Part shown: positions 8,099-16,599 of the stretch, piece after piece | Position numbering within the stretch: the first letter of the stretch is position 1 | How the letters are laid out: every line of letters starts with the position of its first letter | Source of the DNA: CAYGWP01 sp964353455 | Lineage (GTDB): Bacteria; Planctomycetota; Phycisphaerae; FEN-1346 | DNA: 42,022 nt | NCBI GenBank assembly: GCA_964353455.1 | Contig: CAYGWP010000582.1 | Span: 1-42,022, forward strand | Direction of reading: 5' to 3' | Notes under the pieces: model-generated | What the model was told of the DNA's origin: nothing | The model's input: the letters and a program-made list of their open reading frames with translations, nothing else | The model's database searches: none | Translations under genes and position numbers: made by a program

Positions 8099-9238
8099 AT
8101 GGATTACGACGTCGTGGTCGTCGGCGCCGGGCCGGCGGGCTCGTGTGCCGCCAAGTTCCTCGCCGATGAGGGCGCCCGCGTCGCCCTCATCGACGGCGCG
8201 CGATTCCCCCGCCCCAAGCCGTGCGCCGGATGGGTGAACGCCAAGGCGATCGGCGAGTTCCCGTTCCTTGACGCCGTGCGGCGGAAAGTGAAGGCGATGC
8301 CGTTTCGGCGCCTCGTGTTCCACTCGCCGGACCAGGCGTACACGGCCGAGTTCTCCTGCCGCGGGCACGCCGGCTATGTCGTCCGTCGCGAGAAGTTCGA
8401 TGCCGCACTCGTGCGCCTCGCCGAGAAGGCCGGAGCCCAGACGTTGCTTGGCCGCAAGGTTGTCACCATAGAAAGCGGCGAGAACGGCGTCGCGGCCGTC
8501 CTGGTCGGCGGCAAGCACATCGCGGGGCGCATACTTGTCGGGGCCGACGGCGTCCACAGCATCGTCGCCAGGGCCACGGGCCTCAGGCCGCGCTGGGCGC
8601 CCGAGCAACTCGTCTATTGCCTCTCGAAGACGCTGCCCCTGACGGCCCGCCGGCGGACCGCCTGTTTCGGGAACGCCGCCGTACACGTCTCGCTCGCGTT
8701 CGGATCGGCCCCCGGATACGCATGGGCCTTTCCGGGATCCGACTGCCTGAGCATCGGCATAGGTGTGCGCGGCTGGGACGCCCAGCGCCTGCGGCCGCTG
8801 TATGACGCGTGGGTGGCGGGGCTGAGGTCGCACGGCATGCTGCCGCCCGGCGCGAGGGCCGATAACCCCGATGGTGCTACCGTGCCGGCGGGGGCGGCGC
8901 TTGAGTTCGAGAGCCACGTCGGCAAGCGCACCATCCTCATCGGCGATGCCGGCGGATTCGCCTGCGCCGCCACCGGCGAGGGGATTTACCCGGCCGTCAT
9001 GAGCGCCTCGATCGCGACGAAGAGCATCCTTAAGGCACTCGAGGCCGACCGCACCAAGAAGAAGGGGGTGCACTGCCAGGACGAACTCCAGGCCTTCAAG
9101 CACCAGTGGCGGCAGCAAATGGCGGCATATCTACAGATGCCGAACGTCAACGTGACGTTCCTCCTGCCGCTGATCTACACGAACCAGGAAATCGCGAACC
9201 GATTCGGGCGGGCGTTCCTGTTCGGGGAAAACCTTTGA
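8099..9238 (+). CDS. Geranylgeranyl reductase family FAD oxidoreductase
   Basis: A 379-residue flavoprotein of the geranylgeranyl/digeranylgeranyl reductase family, which saturates isoprenoid chains; related members act as other FAD monooxygenases. The N-terminal Rossmann motif is VVVGAGPAGSCAAKFL (GxGxxG at 9-14), followed by the family's RFPRPKPCAGW with a Cys that lines the active site in studied members. GADGVHSIVARATG and the second FAD motif ILIGDAGGFACAATGEGI are present. It begins 92 bases after the MCE gene, with a small hairpin (8036-8050) in the gap, so it may be the last gene of the lipid-transport operon. That placement suggests a membrane-lipid substrate, but this is inference. 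Confidence 0.85.
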   Translation: MDYDVVVVGAGPAGSCAAKFLADEGARVALIDGARFPRPKPCAGWVNAKAIGEFPFLDAVRRKVKAMPFRRLVFHSPDQAYTAEFSCRGHAGYVVRREKFDAALVRLAEKAGAQTLLGRKVVTIESGENGVAAVLVGGKHIAGRILVGADGVHSIVARATGLRPRWAPEQLVYCLSKTLPLTARRRTACFGNAAVHVSLAFGSAPGYAWAFPGSDCLSIGIGVRGWDAQRLRPLYDAWVAGLRSHGMLPPGARADNPDGATVPAGAALEFESHVGKRTILIGDAGGFACAATGEGIYPAVMSASIATKSILKALEADRTKKKGVHCQDELQAFKHQWRQQMAAYLQMPNVNVTFLLPLIYTNQEIANRFGRAFLFGENL

Positions 9239-9325
9239 AGTGCGGAGTGCGGATTGCGGAATGCGGAGTGAACAGAGTGCGCTGTGCGGCAACTCCTCCT
9301 CACTCCGCACTCCGAACTCCGCACT
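9239..9325. repeat. Heptamer repeat array folding as a long hairpin
   Basis: The array begins at the first base after the stop codon at 9236-9238. Units AGTGCGG, AGTGCGG, ATTGCGG, AATGCGG and AGTGAAC run from 9239 to 9273. The complementary series lies at 9301-9325 in inverted orientation, so the transcript could fold into an imperfect stem of about 25-30 bp and may end or protect the mRNA. Confidence 0.75.
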
Positions 9326-9334
9326 AGTAACTGG

Positions 9335-9406
9335 AGCCACCCTGGGGATTCGGACCCCAAACCCCCGCTTTACGAAAGCGGTGCTCTACCGTTGAGCTAG
9401 GGTGGC
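9335..9406 (-). tRNA. tRNA-Thr (anticodon CGU)
   Basis: A 72-base cloverleaf on the minus strand. The acceptor GCCACCC pairs with GGGTGGC and the discriminator is U. The D arm is GCTC/GAGC. The anticodon stem CCGCT/AGCGG holds the loop TTCGTAA with anticodon CGT. The T stem TGGGG/CCCCA has the loop TCCGAAT rather than the usual TTCGAAT. CCA is not encoded. A promoter lies directly upstream (9421-9450). Confidence 0.95.
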
Positions 9407-9420
9407 TCGCAGAATGCCGG

Positions 9421-9450
9421 ATTATATCGGCAAGATGCGGCCGGAATCAA
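9421..9450 (-). promoter_or_regulatory. Promoter of tRNA-Thr
   Basis: On the minus strand: TTGATT (complement of 9445-9450), 18-bp spacer, perfect TATAAT (complement of 9421-9426), 14 bases before the tRNA 5' end at 9406. Confidence 0.6.
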
Positions 9451-9478
9451 CGGCTTTTGTGCGGCTGAGGAGGTTGGC

Positions 9479-10474
9479 ATGCGCATCTCCCTGTTGCGTG
9501 CCGCTGCCTTTCTCGTTTGCGCCACCGTGGCGCTGGGCGCAAGCAAGGCCTCCGTGGATCAACCCCCCGACGGCGACTACCGCCAGGCCATGCGCCAGTT
9601 CGTCCAGGACATCAGCGCCTACGCCAAGGGCCTGCGGCCCAGATTCGCCATCATCCCGCAGAACGGCCAGGAACTCCTGACGACCAACGGCGAGGCCAAC
9701 GGCCCCCTGGCCAAGGCGTACACCTCGGCCATCGACGGCGTCGGCCGCGAGGACCTCTTCTACGGCTACAACCGCGACAACGTCGCCACGCCCGCCGCAG
9801 ACCGCGATTACATGCTCGCCTTCACAGACCTGGCCAGGCGCATGAACCTCACCGTCATGGTGACCGACTACTGCTCGAAGCAGGCGCGGATGGACGATTC
9901 CTACGCCCAGAACGCCAAGCGCGGGTACATCTCGTTCGCCGCCAACCGGCGAGACCTCGACGACATCCCCGCGTATCCGAAGACGCCGTACAACGCCAGC
10001 ACCAGCGACGTCCGCCTCCTGAAGGACGCCAGGAACTTCCTCTACCTCATCGATCCCGGCCGTTTCAAGACCAAGAAGAAGTTCCTCGACGCCGTCCGCG
10101 CCACCAACCACGACCTGGTGGTGGTGGACCTCTTCTGGGACGTCGCGGCCCTGACGGCCGCCGATGTGACGGCCATGAAGCGCAAGGCCAACGGCCGCGC
10201 GCGCCTCGCCGTCGCCTACATGAGCATCGGCGAGGCCGAGGACTACCGCTACTACTGGAAGCCGGAATGGAAGCGGAACCCGCCGGCGTGGCTCGGCAAG
10301 ATCAACCCCGACTGGGCCGGCTGCTACAAGGTCCACTACTGGGACAAGAACTGGCAGGACATCATCTTCGGCAACAACTCGTCGTACCTGAAGAAGGTCC
10401 TGGATGCGGGCTTCGACGGCGCGTACCTGGACATCATCGATGCATTTGAATATTTCGAGGAAGGCGGCAGGTAG
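9479..10474 (+). CDS. Secreted GH114-like (TM1410/MJ1477 family) protein
   Basis: A 331-residue exported protein of the COG2342 group, related to GH114 endo-alpha-1,4-polygalactosaminidases and formerly mislabelled extracellular cysteinyl-tRNA synthetase-like. Residues 1-20 form a signal peptide. The TIM-barrel motifs are clear: LVVVDLFWD, then VAYMSIGEAEDYRYYW, WLGKINPDWAG, YKVHYWDKNWQDII and AGFDGAYLDIIDAFEYF. The acidic residues of YMSIGEAED and GAYLDIID are the likely active-site candidates by analogy with GH114. A GAGGAGG ribosome site lies at 9467-9473. It is divergent from the tRNA-Thr gene. Substrate is unknown; an amino-sugar polymer is the best guess from the family. Confidence 0.82.
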   Translation: MRISLLRAAAFLVCATVALGASKASVDQPPDGDYRQAMRQFVQDISAYAKGLRPRFAIIPQNGQELLTTNGEANGPLAKAYTSAIDGVGREDLFYGYNRDNVATPAADRDYMLAFTDLARRMNLTVMVTDYCSKQARMDDSYAQNAKRGYISFAANRRDLDDIPAYPKTPYNASTSDVRLLKDARNFLYLIDPGRFKTKKKFLDAVRATNHDLVVVDLFWDVAALTAADVTAMKRKANGRARLAVAYMSIGEAEDYRYYWKPEWKRNPPAWLGKINPDWAGCYKVHYWDKNWQDIIFGNNSSYLKKVLDAGFDGAYLDIIDAFEYFEEGGR

Positions 10475-10491
10475 CCTTCCCGGGAATCGTG

Positions 10492-11325
10492 CTACGGCGG
10501 CGGGGGTGCGGGCTTCGCATCAGGCGCCTTCTTCGACGGCGCCTCTTCCTTCTGCGGCTTCAGGAGAAACCGCGAGAACCGGCTCTCGATGACCTTGCCC
10601 GACTTATCGACGCTCAGCGTCGCCATCGGTATAGCGTTGCCCCCCGAATAGACCCGCTTCAGGACGAACTCCGTCCTCCCGTCCGGGTCCGGGGCGCTCC
10701 GCGTAAGGACGCAGTCCTGCGTAAAGGCAAGCATCTCCGGGTAGTCCAGGTTGGCCGGCGCCGCCATGAACGAGACCTTCTGAATCTCGCCGGGCTTCGG
10801 CAGCAGCCGCGGGGCATAGTACAGGAAACCAGGATACGAGAGCACCACCCCTTGGGGCACCGTCACGTCCTTGGTGCTCTGGAGGGGCGTGTTGAGCGGC
10901 TTCTGGTCCTTGTCGGCGTAGCCCGTGATGCCGACCTTCACGGAAGAAGCGGAGAACTCGAACGTCCCCTCCATGAGTTTGAAGGACGCCATGCGCGTGA
11001 CGGCTTTGCCCCGCTGGGGCCGCGGCTGGTCGGCGCCCTTATAGACCATCTGGGCGTCGAAGCCGGCATCCTTGCTGCCCATGGGCGCCTGGAACTCCTG
11101 CTCCAGGATGGCCACGTCCCTGACGGTGGTGGCCTTGAGGCGCATCCGCCCGACCTTCTGAAGCGGGTCGCCGGAATAGACGTCGTAGAGGAACTGCTCG
11201 GTCGTGATGGTCGCCGCGGCGACCGGCGGCGCCTGCGCGTCCGACCGTCCCGCCCCGGCGCCGAGCGCCACGCAGCAGATCGCCGCCGTCATCACCCATG
11301 GAGGTGATCGCATACATTCCCTCAC
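10492..11325 (-). CDS. Exported protein of unknown function
   Basis: A 277-residue protein I do not recognise. It starts at GTG (complement of 11323-11325), overlapping the UbiB stop by four bases; an ATG four codons later (11313-11311) is an alternative. Residues 5-30 form a signal peptide with a Cys-Cys pair in the hydrophobic core. The mature part looks beta-rich, with LYDVYSGDPLQKVGRMRLKA near its start and VVLSYPGFLYYAPRLLP in the middle, and ends in a Lys/Pro-rich tail (APPPP-type). The lipocalin-like alternation of strands is only an impression. The coupling to UbiB suggests co-expression. Confidence 0.65.
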   Translation of the reverse strand: MRECMRSPPWVMTAAICCVALGAGAGRSDAQAPPVAAATITTEQFLYDVYSGDPLQKVGRMRLKATTVRDVAILEQEFQAPMGSKDAGFDAQMVYKGADQPRPQRGKAVTRMASFKLMEGTFEFSASSVKVGITGYADKDQKPLNTPLQSTKDVTVPQGVVLSYPGFLYYAPRLLPKPGEIQKVSFMAAPANLDYPEMLAFTQDCVLTRSAPDPDGRTEFVLKRVYSGGNAIPMATLSVDKSGKVIESRFSRFLLKPQKEEAPSKKAPDAKPAPPPP

Positions 11326-13013
11326 AATCGCCCCGACCTCAGGATTGCGAACGCCAGCCAGGCGCCGAGAAACCCCGCAACGAGAAAACCGAGAATCCCC
11401 AGGACAGAGATGTCGGTGTCAAACACCTTCGGCCCGACGCGGGCCTGGAGGAGCACCGCGGACCCGAGGATCGAGGCCGCCACGATCATCGCGAACGCGA
11501 TCCGGTTCGACGACCGGTCCAGTTCCGTGATGAACCGTTCGAGGTTCTCGTGGCGGAAGAGGATCTGTAGCCGCCCGCGCATCACCTTCCGGGCCAGTTG
11601 CCTGAGTTGCCGCGGCCCCTGCTCGGCCAGCGTCACCAGGTGGTAGGCCGCGGCCGCGCCCTCGTGCAGGAGGTGCTTCGGCGAGAACTTCTCGGTCACG
11701 AGGCCGTGGATCTTCGGCTTGACGACCTCAACGAGGCTCATGTCCGGGTCAAGGTCCATCGCCACGCCGCCCACGGTGACGAGGCTCTTGCCGAGAAGTA
11801 TCAGATCGCGCGGCAGGATGACGCGGTGGCGGCGGGCTGCGGCCGTGATCTCCTCAAACAGGCTCTTCAGGTCCAGCCGCTTGATGGGAATTCCAGCATA
11901 CTTATCTACAAGTCCAGCCAAGTCGGCCTTCAGGCGCTCGGCGTCCACATCGTCCGGCAAGGCCGCCAGGTCGTCCAGGACGTCCATGACGATGTCGAAG
12001 TCGCGGTGCATTGCGGCGATGAGGCCGGTGGCCAGTTTCGACCGCATCTGCTCGCTCATCCGGCCGACCTGCCCGAAGTCCAGCACGCCGATCGTCTCCG
12101 GCGGCTGCACCACGAGGTTCCCGGGATGCGGATCGGCATGGAAGAGGCCCAACTCGAAGTACTGGCGCATGAAGCAGTCGGCCAGGTGGGAGGCCAGGCG
12201 CTTGCGGTCGGCGCCGGCGGCGGCCATCGCCCCGGTATCGTAGATCGGGATGCCTTCCAGGCGTTCCATCGTCAGCACGCCGGCAGTCGTGAGGTTCCAG
12301 AGGACGCGCGGCACGCGGATGCCTGCGGTGCCGGCGAACGCCTCGCCGAAGCGCTGCATGTTCGAGGCCTCGGCGATGAAGTCCGTCTCGCGGCGGACCG
12401 TCTGTGCGAACTCCTCCACCAGGAGGATCGGCCGGAAGATGCGGTACTCCGGCACATAGCGGTCGGCCAGTTCCGCCAGGCGGCCGAGGATGGCAATGTC
12501 GGATTCCAGCGTGTCGCGGATGCCCGGCCTCCGGACCTTCACGACGACGCGTATGCCTTCAAGAGTCCGGGCGTCGTAGGCCTGCGCGATGCTGCCGGCC
12601 GCAAACGGCTCGGCCGGGAACTGGCTGAAGAACCGCTCGACCGGGCCGCCGAGTTCGCGCTCGATCATCTCGCTCGCCTCGGCGGTCGGAAACGGCCGCA
12701 CGCGGTCCTGGAGTTTCCGGAATTCCTCGATGTAAGCCGGCGGCAGAAGGTCCGCGCGGCTCGCGAGCACCTGCCCGAGTTTGACGTACGTGGCCCCCAG
12801 TTCCTCAAGCACGTGGGCCACGCGCGCCGCCATCGTCGGCTCCGCCACTTCCTCCGTCGAAGGCGCCCGCAGCATGCGTTTGCGGAACGGGACAAAGCGG
12901 TCCAGGTGCAGGCTGACCACGAGCCAGCCGAAGCCGTGCTTCGAGAGGACGCCGCCGACCTGGCTCAGGCGGCCGAGGTTCTTCAACTGACGCCCGAACG
13001 GAATCAGGGTCAT
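11322..13013 (-). CDS. ubiB: UbiB/ABC1-family atypical kinase
   Basis: A 563-residue member of the UbiB (ABC1/ADCK) family, ATPases needed for ubiquinone or other isoprenoid-quinone metabolism. The KxGQ motif is VKLGQVLASR (Lys78-Gln81), the Ala-rich loop FAAGSIAQAY is at 137-146, the VVVKV lysine is 159, HADPHPGN at 292-299 and LDFGQVG at 311-317; all family hallmarks are intact. Two C-terminal transmembrane helices (about residues 505-560) anchor it to the inner membrane, as in E. coli UbiB. It lies between comF upstream and an overlapping exported protein. A TATAAT on the minus strand (13049-13054) lies about 36 bases before the start, without a clear -35. Confidence 0.92.
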   Translation of the reverse strand: MTLIPFGRQLKNLGRLSQVGGVLSKHGFGWLVVSLHLDRFVPFRKRMLRAPSTEEVAEPTMAARVAHVLEELGATYVKLGQVLASRADLLPPAYIEEFRKLQDRVRPFPTAEASEMIERELGGPVERFFSQFPAEPFAAGSIAQAYDARTLEGIRVVVKVRRPGIRDTLESDIAILGRLAELADRYVPEYRIFRPILLVEEFAQTVRRETDFIAEASNMQRFGEAFAGTAGIRVPRVLWNLTTAGVLTMERLEGIPIYDTGAMAAAGADRKRLASHLADCFMRQYFELGLFHADPHPGNLVVQPPETIGVLDFGQVGRMSEQMRSKLATGLIAAMHRDFDIVMDVLDDLAALPDDVDAERLKADLAGLVDKYAGIPIKRLDLKSLFEEITAAARRHRVILPRDLILLGKSLVTVGGVAMDLDPDMSLVEVVKPKIHGLVTEKFSPKHLLHEGAAAAYHLVTLAEQGPRQLRQLARKVMRGRLQILFRHENLERFITELDRSSNRIAFAMIVAASILGSAVLLQARVGPKVFDTDISVLGILGFLVAGFLGAWLAFAILRSGRL

Positions 13014-13093
13014 GCGACACTGCCTCCGCCTGAAGTTGGGACCGTGGCATTATAAGGCCGACTCGGCCACCCCTCACGTGGAAAATGGCGCAA

Positions 13094-13846
13094 TCACCAC
13101 GGCCCCGGCTCGTCGTAGTCGGCCGTGGCGACGACGGCCACATAGACCGCGGCGGCGCCGCCGGACTTCAGGACCTCCGTGCACTCGGCAACGGTCGTGC
13201 CGCTTGTCATCACATCATCCACGAGGAGGACGGCCTTGCCCTGAAGGTCAGAAGCGCGGCGGCCGACCTGGAATGCCCCGCGGACGTTCCTCCGCCGTTC
13301 GCCCGCCGGCAAGCCGCTCTGGTGCGGCGTCGGCCGCACGCGCAGGAGCCGTCGCCGGACCCGCGCCTTGCCGCCCGACTCGGCCACCGCGCCGGCCAGC
13401 AACTCCGCCTGGTTGTAGCCGCGCATGGCCTGCCGCGTCCAGTGCAGCGGCACGGGAACGATGAGGTCAACCGTATCGGCCCAGGGCGCCATGGCCAGAC
13501 GCTCCCCCAGCAGCCGCCCGAGGACCGCGGCGATCTGGGCCCGCCCCTGATACTTGTAGCGCAGGATCAGCCCACGCAGGGGGTCCGCGTACTGGCCGAT
13601 GCGGACGGTCGCATCATGCTGGATGGGATACAGGCGGCAGAACATGCACCCCTGTTCATCCGCCGTGTGAGGGCCGGCGTGGCGGCCGCAGCGCGGGCAG
13701 TACGGCGCGGCCACAAGAGCGGCGAGCGCCCGGCCGCAGGGATCGCAGAACGGAAATCGCCGGTCGGCCGGCGCCGGCCCGTCGCACGCCGCGCAGTGCG
13801 TCGGGAGCATCAGTTGGCGGAACGCCGCCAGGAGCGGGCCAAACAT
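13094..13846 (-). CDS. comF: ComF family phosphoribosyltransferase-like protein
   Basis: A 250-residue ComF-family protein. The N-terminal double zinc ribbon has Cys pairs at about 18/21, 34/37, 50/53 and 67/70. The phosphoribosyltransferase fold follows, with LIVPVPLHWTRQAMRGYNQA, LLRVRPTPHQSGL and the PRPP-binding loop VLLVDDVMTSGTT (206-218). In naturally competent bacteria ComF acts in DNA uptake; its enzymatic substrate is not established. The frame extends 22 codons further to 13912, but that extension has no family similarity and a TATAAT lies at its end, so I chose the ATG at 13846. It is the first gene of the comF-ubiB-unknown minus-strand run, 80 bases before ubiB. Confidence 0.85.
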   Translation of the reverse strand: MFGPLLAAFRQLMLPTHCAACDGPAPADRRFPFCDPCGRALAALVAAPYCPRCGRHAGPHTADEQGCMFCRLYPIQHDATVRIGQYADPLRGLILRYKYQGRAQIAAVLGRLLGERLAMAPWADTVDLIVPVPLHWTRQAMRGYNQAELLAGAVAESGGKARVRRRLLRVRPTPHQSGLPAGERRRNVRGAFQVGRRASDLQGKAVLLVDDVMTSGTTVAECTEVLKSGGAAAVYVAVVATADYDEPGPW

Positions 13847-13852
13847 GGCGGC

Positions 13853-13858
13853 ATTATA
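13853..13858 (-). promoter_or_regulatory. Perfect -10 box six bases before comF ATG
   Basis: TATAAT on the minus strand, separated from the chosen ATG (13846) by six bases. If used, transcription would begin at or next to the start codon, giving a leaderless mRNA. Only a weak -35 (TTGCCC, 21-bp spacer) is seen. Confidence 0.4.
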
Positions 13859-14020
13859 ACGTGTGCCGTGGCAGCGCGCGGGCAAAATCAGTGTGATCCC
13901 CGGCGTATTCACGGGTGGCTAACGATGAACGAAGCCAGCGCGGCCTTGTCTGGCGGAGGGTTTTGCGATATGCTTGCCTGACGCGTTAAGGGGCCGGGGG
14001 GCCCTCGAGGTCGATACGGA

Positions 14021-15208
14021 ATGCGGATCCTTTACCGCTACATCCTGATGGAGATGCTGAAGGCGCTGGCGCTGGCGGTGGCGGCAGTGTCGGGGGTGGT
14101 CTGCTTTGCGCTGGTTCTGTCGGCGCTCCAGCAGCACGGCATGGGTCCGGCTTCATCGCTTCTGTACATGGTGCTCTCGTGGCCGGGAGCGGTGCACCTG
14201 GCCCTGCCGCTGGCATCGGTGCTGGCGGCAACGCTGGTCTATGGCCGGCTGGCGGCCGACAACGAACTCATGGCCTGCCGCGCAAGCGGCATCCCCCTCT
14301 CGAGCCTCTTCTGGCCGACGATCCTGCTGGCCCTTGTGGCCGCGGCCGCGCACCTGGGCCTGGCGTCCTGGCCCATGCCCGAAAGCAGTTATGCCGCCAA
14401 GTGCCTCGCCCGTGCCGACATCGAGCGGTTCTTCTTCACGCGACTCCAGACGACCGGCACGATCCGCCTGAAGGAAACCAACTTCCAGATCACCGTGGAC
14501 CGCGTCGTCGGCGACATGCTCTACGGGCCGACCCTGAAGTACCGCGACTCGAAGAACGGCCAGACCTACTGCTATGCCCCATACGGGCGCGTGGAGTTCG
14601 ACTCGAAGAACAACCGCGCCAAACTCGCCCTCTGGGAAGCCCTCATCGTGGATGAGACCCACGCCTCGCCGATCCGGGCCACGCACGTCGTGTCGGTGGA
14701 AGTGCCGTCCTACACGCCGCGCAGCGAAGACGACCTGACGCTCTGGTACCTCCTGGCGGTCCAGCACAACCCTGCGCTGTCGGACCGTGTGCGCACGCTG
14801 GGCGAGGGGGCCTCGCCGCAGACCGTCCAGCGGATGAAGGAGTCGGCGCGGGCGCGGGCGCTGTCGGAGTTGCACGGACGACTGGCGGCGGCCCTCGGAT
14901 GCTTCGGACTCGTGCTGCTGGGGGCCGGCCTGGGCGTCTATTTCCACAGCGGGCACCTCCTGACGGCGTTCGGCGTCGCCCTTGCGCCCTGGCTGGGGTC
15001 CACGGTCCTCACGATGGCGGGCATGAAGTGGGTCGCCCGGACGCCCGCCTCGCCCGACAGCATCGTCTGGGCCATCTGGGCGCCGAACGTCCTTGTGACG
15101 GCCGCCAGTCTCCTGTTCCTGGGTTACCTCATCTGGATCTGGTCGAGCCCGCTACGGTGGCGGGTCCTGACGGCCATACGGCCCGTAGGGGGAGGACGGC
15201 GCGGATGA
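14021..15208 (+). CDS. lptF: LptF-type lipopolysaccharide export permease
   Basis: A 395-residue LptF/LptG-family permease, one of the two membrane subunits that with LptB extract lipopolysaccharide from the inner membrane. It begins RILYRYILMEMLKALAL, the typical first helix, has GAVHLALPLASVLAATLVYG with NELMACRASGI (the family's E-L-x-A-xx-A-SGI motif) and three C-terminal helices from about residue 290. The central part (about 120-270) is the periplasmic beta-jellyroll-like domain. It overlaps the next permease by four bases (ATGA), so the two are co-translated. The pair implies a diderm cell exporting LPS or a related glycolipid. Confidence 0.88.
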   Translation: MRILYRYILMEMLKALALAVAAVSGVVCFALVLSALQQHGMGPASSLLYMVLSWPGAVHLALPLASVLAATLVYGRLAADNELMACRASGIPLSSLFWPTILLALVAAAAHLGLASWPMPESSYAAKCLARADIERFFFTRLQTTGTIRLKETNFQITVDRVVGDMLYGPTLKYRDSKNGQTYCYAPYGRVEFDSKNNRAKLALWEALIVDETHASPIRATHVVSVEVPSYTPRSEDDLTLWYLLAVQHNPALSDRVRTLGEGASPQTVQRMKESARARALSELHGRLAAALGCFGLVLLGAGLGVYFHSGHLLTAFGVALAPWLGSTVLTMAGMKWVARTPASPDSIVWAIWAPNVLVTAASLLFLGYLIWIWSSPLRWRVLTAIRPVGGGRRG

Positions 15209-16365
15209 TCAAGATCCTCGACCGCTACATCCTCCAGACGTTCCTGGTGTCGCTGGCCATCGTGCTGGTGGCGATGATGGGCCTGTCGCTCCTGCTGGAC
15301 CTGGTCTTTAACATCGGCAAGTTCCTCGACCTCTCGACCGAGGTCGGCAGGATCGGTTACTGGGGCGTGCTGGCCGGCATCTGCGACTACTACTTCTACA
15401 AGATGTTCGACTACTTCCAGATGCTGGCTGCGCCGAGCCTGCTGGTGGCGGCGGCGGCGTCGCTCGTGCGCCTCTCGCGCGGGCGGGAACTGGTGGGCGT
15501 CAAGGCGGCGGGCGTCAGCCTGTACCGCGTCCTCTGGCCGATGATCGTCGTCGCACTCGTCGTGGACGGCTTCTACCTCTTGAACCAGGAACTCGTCATT
15601 CCGCGGATCGTCGTTGAACTGTCGCGCGACCCGGACGAGACGGAGGTCCAGGACAAGTTCCCGGTCGATTTCATCCGCGACGAGAACAACAACATCATTT
15701 ACGCGCCCATCTTTGACCCTGCCACAAAGGAGATGCTTGCCGAGCCAAAGAAGTTCGCGAGCGGCACCGTCGCCTTCATGGCCAGGGTGCGGATATTCCT
15801 GAGGGACTCAAAGTACCTGACTCGCGGCACGATCGAGGCCGAGCGGGCCGTCTGGGACGCCACCGAACACGCCTGGCGGTTGACGAAGGGCCTGAGGTTG
15901 CCCCCCCCCAGGGAGACCGACTTGCTGGACCGCGCCCCGGCGGAGTCGGAAGGGACGCCCCTTTCCATCTACTACACCAACGTCGGGCCGGACGAAATCC
16001 AGCGACACCGACGCAGCGACTTCCACCGCTACATGTCGTACTCGGAGCTGAAGGCCCTGGCCGAAGACCCGATGCGCGGCAACCGCCGCCAACTCCAGGT
16101 TGCGATGCACCAGCACGTGACCGGGCCGATCATGAACATCCTGTTGTTGCTCCTGGGCCTGCCGTTCGTCGCCGGTCGCGACGACCGCAACTACTTCGCC
16201 GGCATCGGGGTGGCGGTGGGCCTCGTGATAGGCGTGTTCGCCCTGTCATTCGCCTCGACGGCCTTCGGGAACGCCGGCCACATCGGCCCCCTGCTGGCCG
16301 CCTGGCTGCCGGTGTTTGTGGTCCTGCCGGCCAGCATCCTCTCGATGGAATCCCTGCGGACGTAA
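15205..16365 (+). CDS. lptG: LptG-type lipopolysaccharide export permease
   Basis: The second LptF/LptG-family permease, 386 residues from the ATG at 15205; the frame is open to 14899 but that part overlaps lptF and is not conserved. A GGGGGAGG ribosome site lies just upstream. It starts MIKILDRYILQTFLVSLAIV, contains RLSRGRELVGVKAAGVSLYR (the coupling-helix motif that meets the ATPase) and the C-terminal helices IMNILLLLLGLPFVAGR, GLVIGVFALSF and LPVFVVLPASILSM. The first periplasmic segment has an unusually aromatic stretch YYFYKMFDYF. No lptB or lptC is in the window. Confidence 0.88.
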   Translation: MIKILDRYILQTFLVSLAIVLVAMMGLSLLLDLVFNIGKFLDLSTEVGRIGYWGVLAGICDYYFYKMFDYFQMLAAPSLLVAAAASLVRLSRGRELVGVKAAGVSLYRVLWPMIVVALVVDGFYLLNQELVIPRIVVELSRDPDETEVQDKFPVDFIRDENNNIIYAPIFDPATKEMLAEPKKFASGTVAFMARVRIFLRDSKYLTRGTIEAERAVWDATEHAWRLTKGLRLPPPRETDLLDRAPAESEGTPLSIYYTNVGPDEIQRHRRSDFHRYMSYSELKALAEDPMRGNRRQLQVAMHQHVTGPIMNILLLLLGLPFVAGRDDRNYFAGIGVAVGLVIGVFALSFASTAFGNAGHIGPLLAAWLPVFVVLPASILSMESLRT

Positions 16366-16439
16366 CGGCAGTTCAGCCTGTCACACGACCTCTCTCGTTG
16401 CGGCGGCAATGCTTGCCCGCGATGGTCACGGGGCCTGGG

Positions 16440-16469
16440 GTTCCCCAAATTCGTGTTCCCCAAATTCGT
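16440..16469. repeat. Perfect 15-bp tandem duplication abutting a promoter
   Basis: GTTCCCCAAATTCGT occurs at 16440-16454 and again at 16455-16469. The last base is the first T of the TTGACA -35 box. Location suggests an activator site or a recent duplication. Confidence 0.75.
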
Positions 16470-16497
16470 TGACAGGCGGTGGCGGCCGCTCTACAAT
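16469..16497 (+). promoter_or_regulatory. Strong sigma70-type promoter of the glycogen operon
   Basis: Consensus TTGACA (16469-16474), 17-bp spacer, TACAAT (16492-16497). It lies inside the longest open frame of the next gene, so translation must start downstream, supporting the ATG at 16600. Confidence 0.75.
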
Positions 16498-16599
16498 TGC
16501 AGTGTTGAGGGGTGTTGGCACGGCGCACAACGTGGACGAGAGGGGTTGGCGGGGTTTGCGCGCTTCTTCCGAGAAACGCGCAGGGTGAGAGTGTCGGCG

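Noticed and set aside
11598..13055. 485-codon open frame on the plus strand opposite ubiB
   Set aside because: Antisense to a gene with all UbiB motifs; the product is His/Arg/Gly-rich without domains, as expected for a GC-rich shadow frame.
16453..16599. 49-codon N-terminal extension of the GT4 gene
   Set aside because: A near-consensus promoter (16469-16497) lies inside it, and the conserved N-terminus begins at the ATG at 16600.
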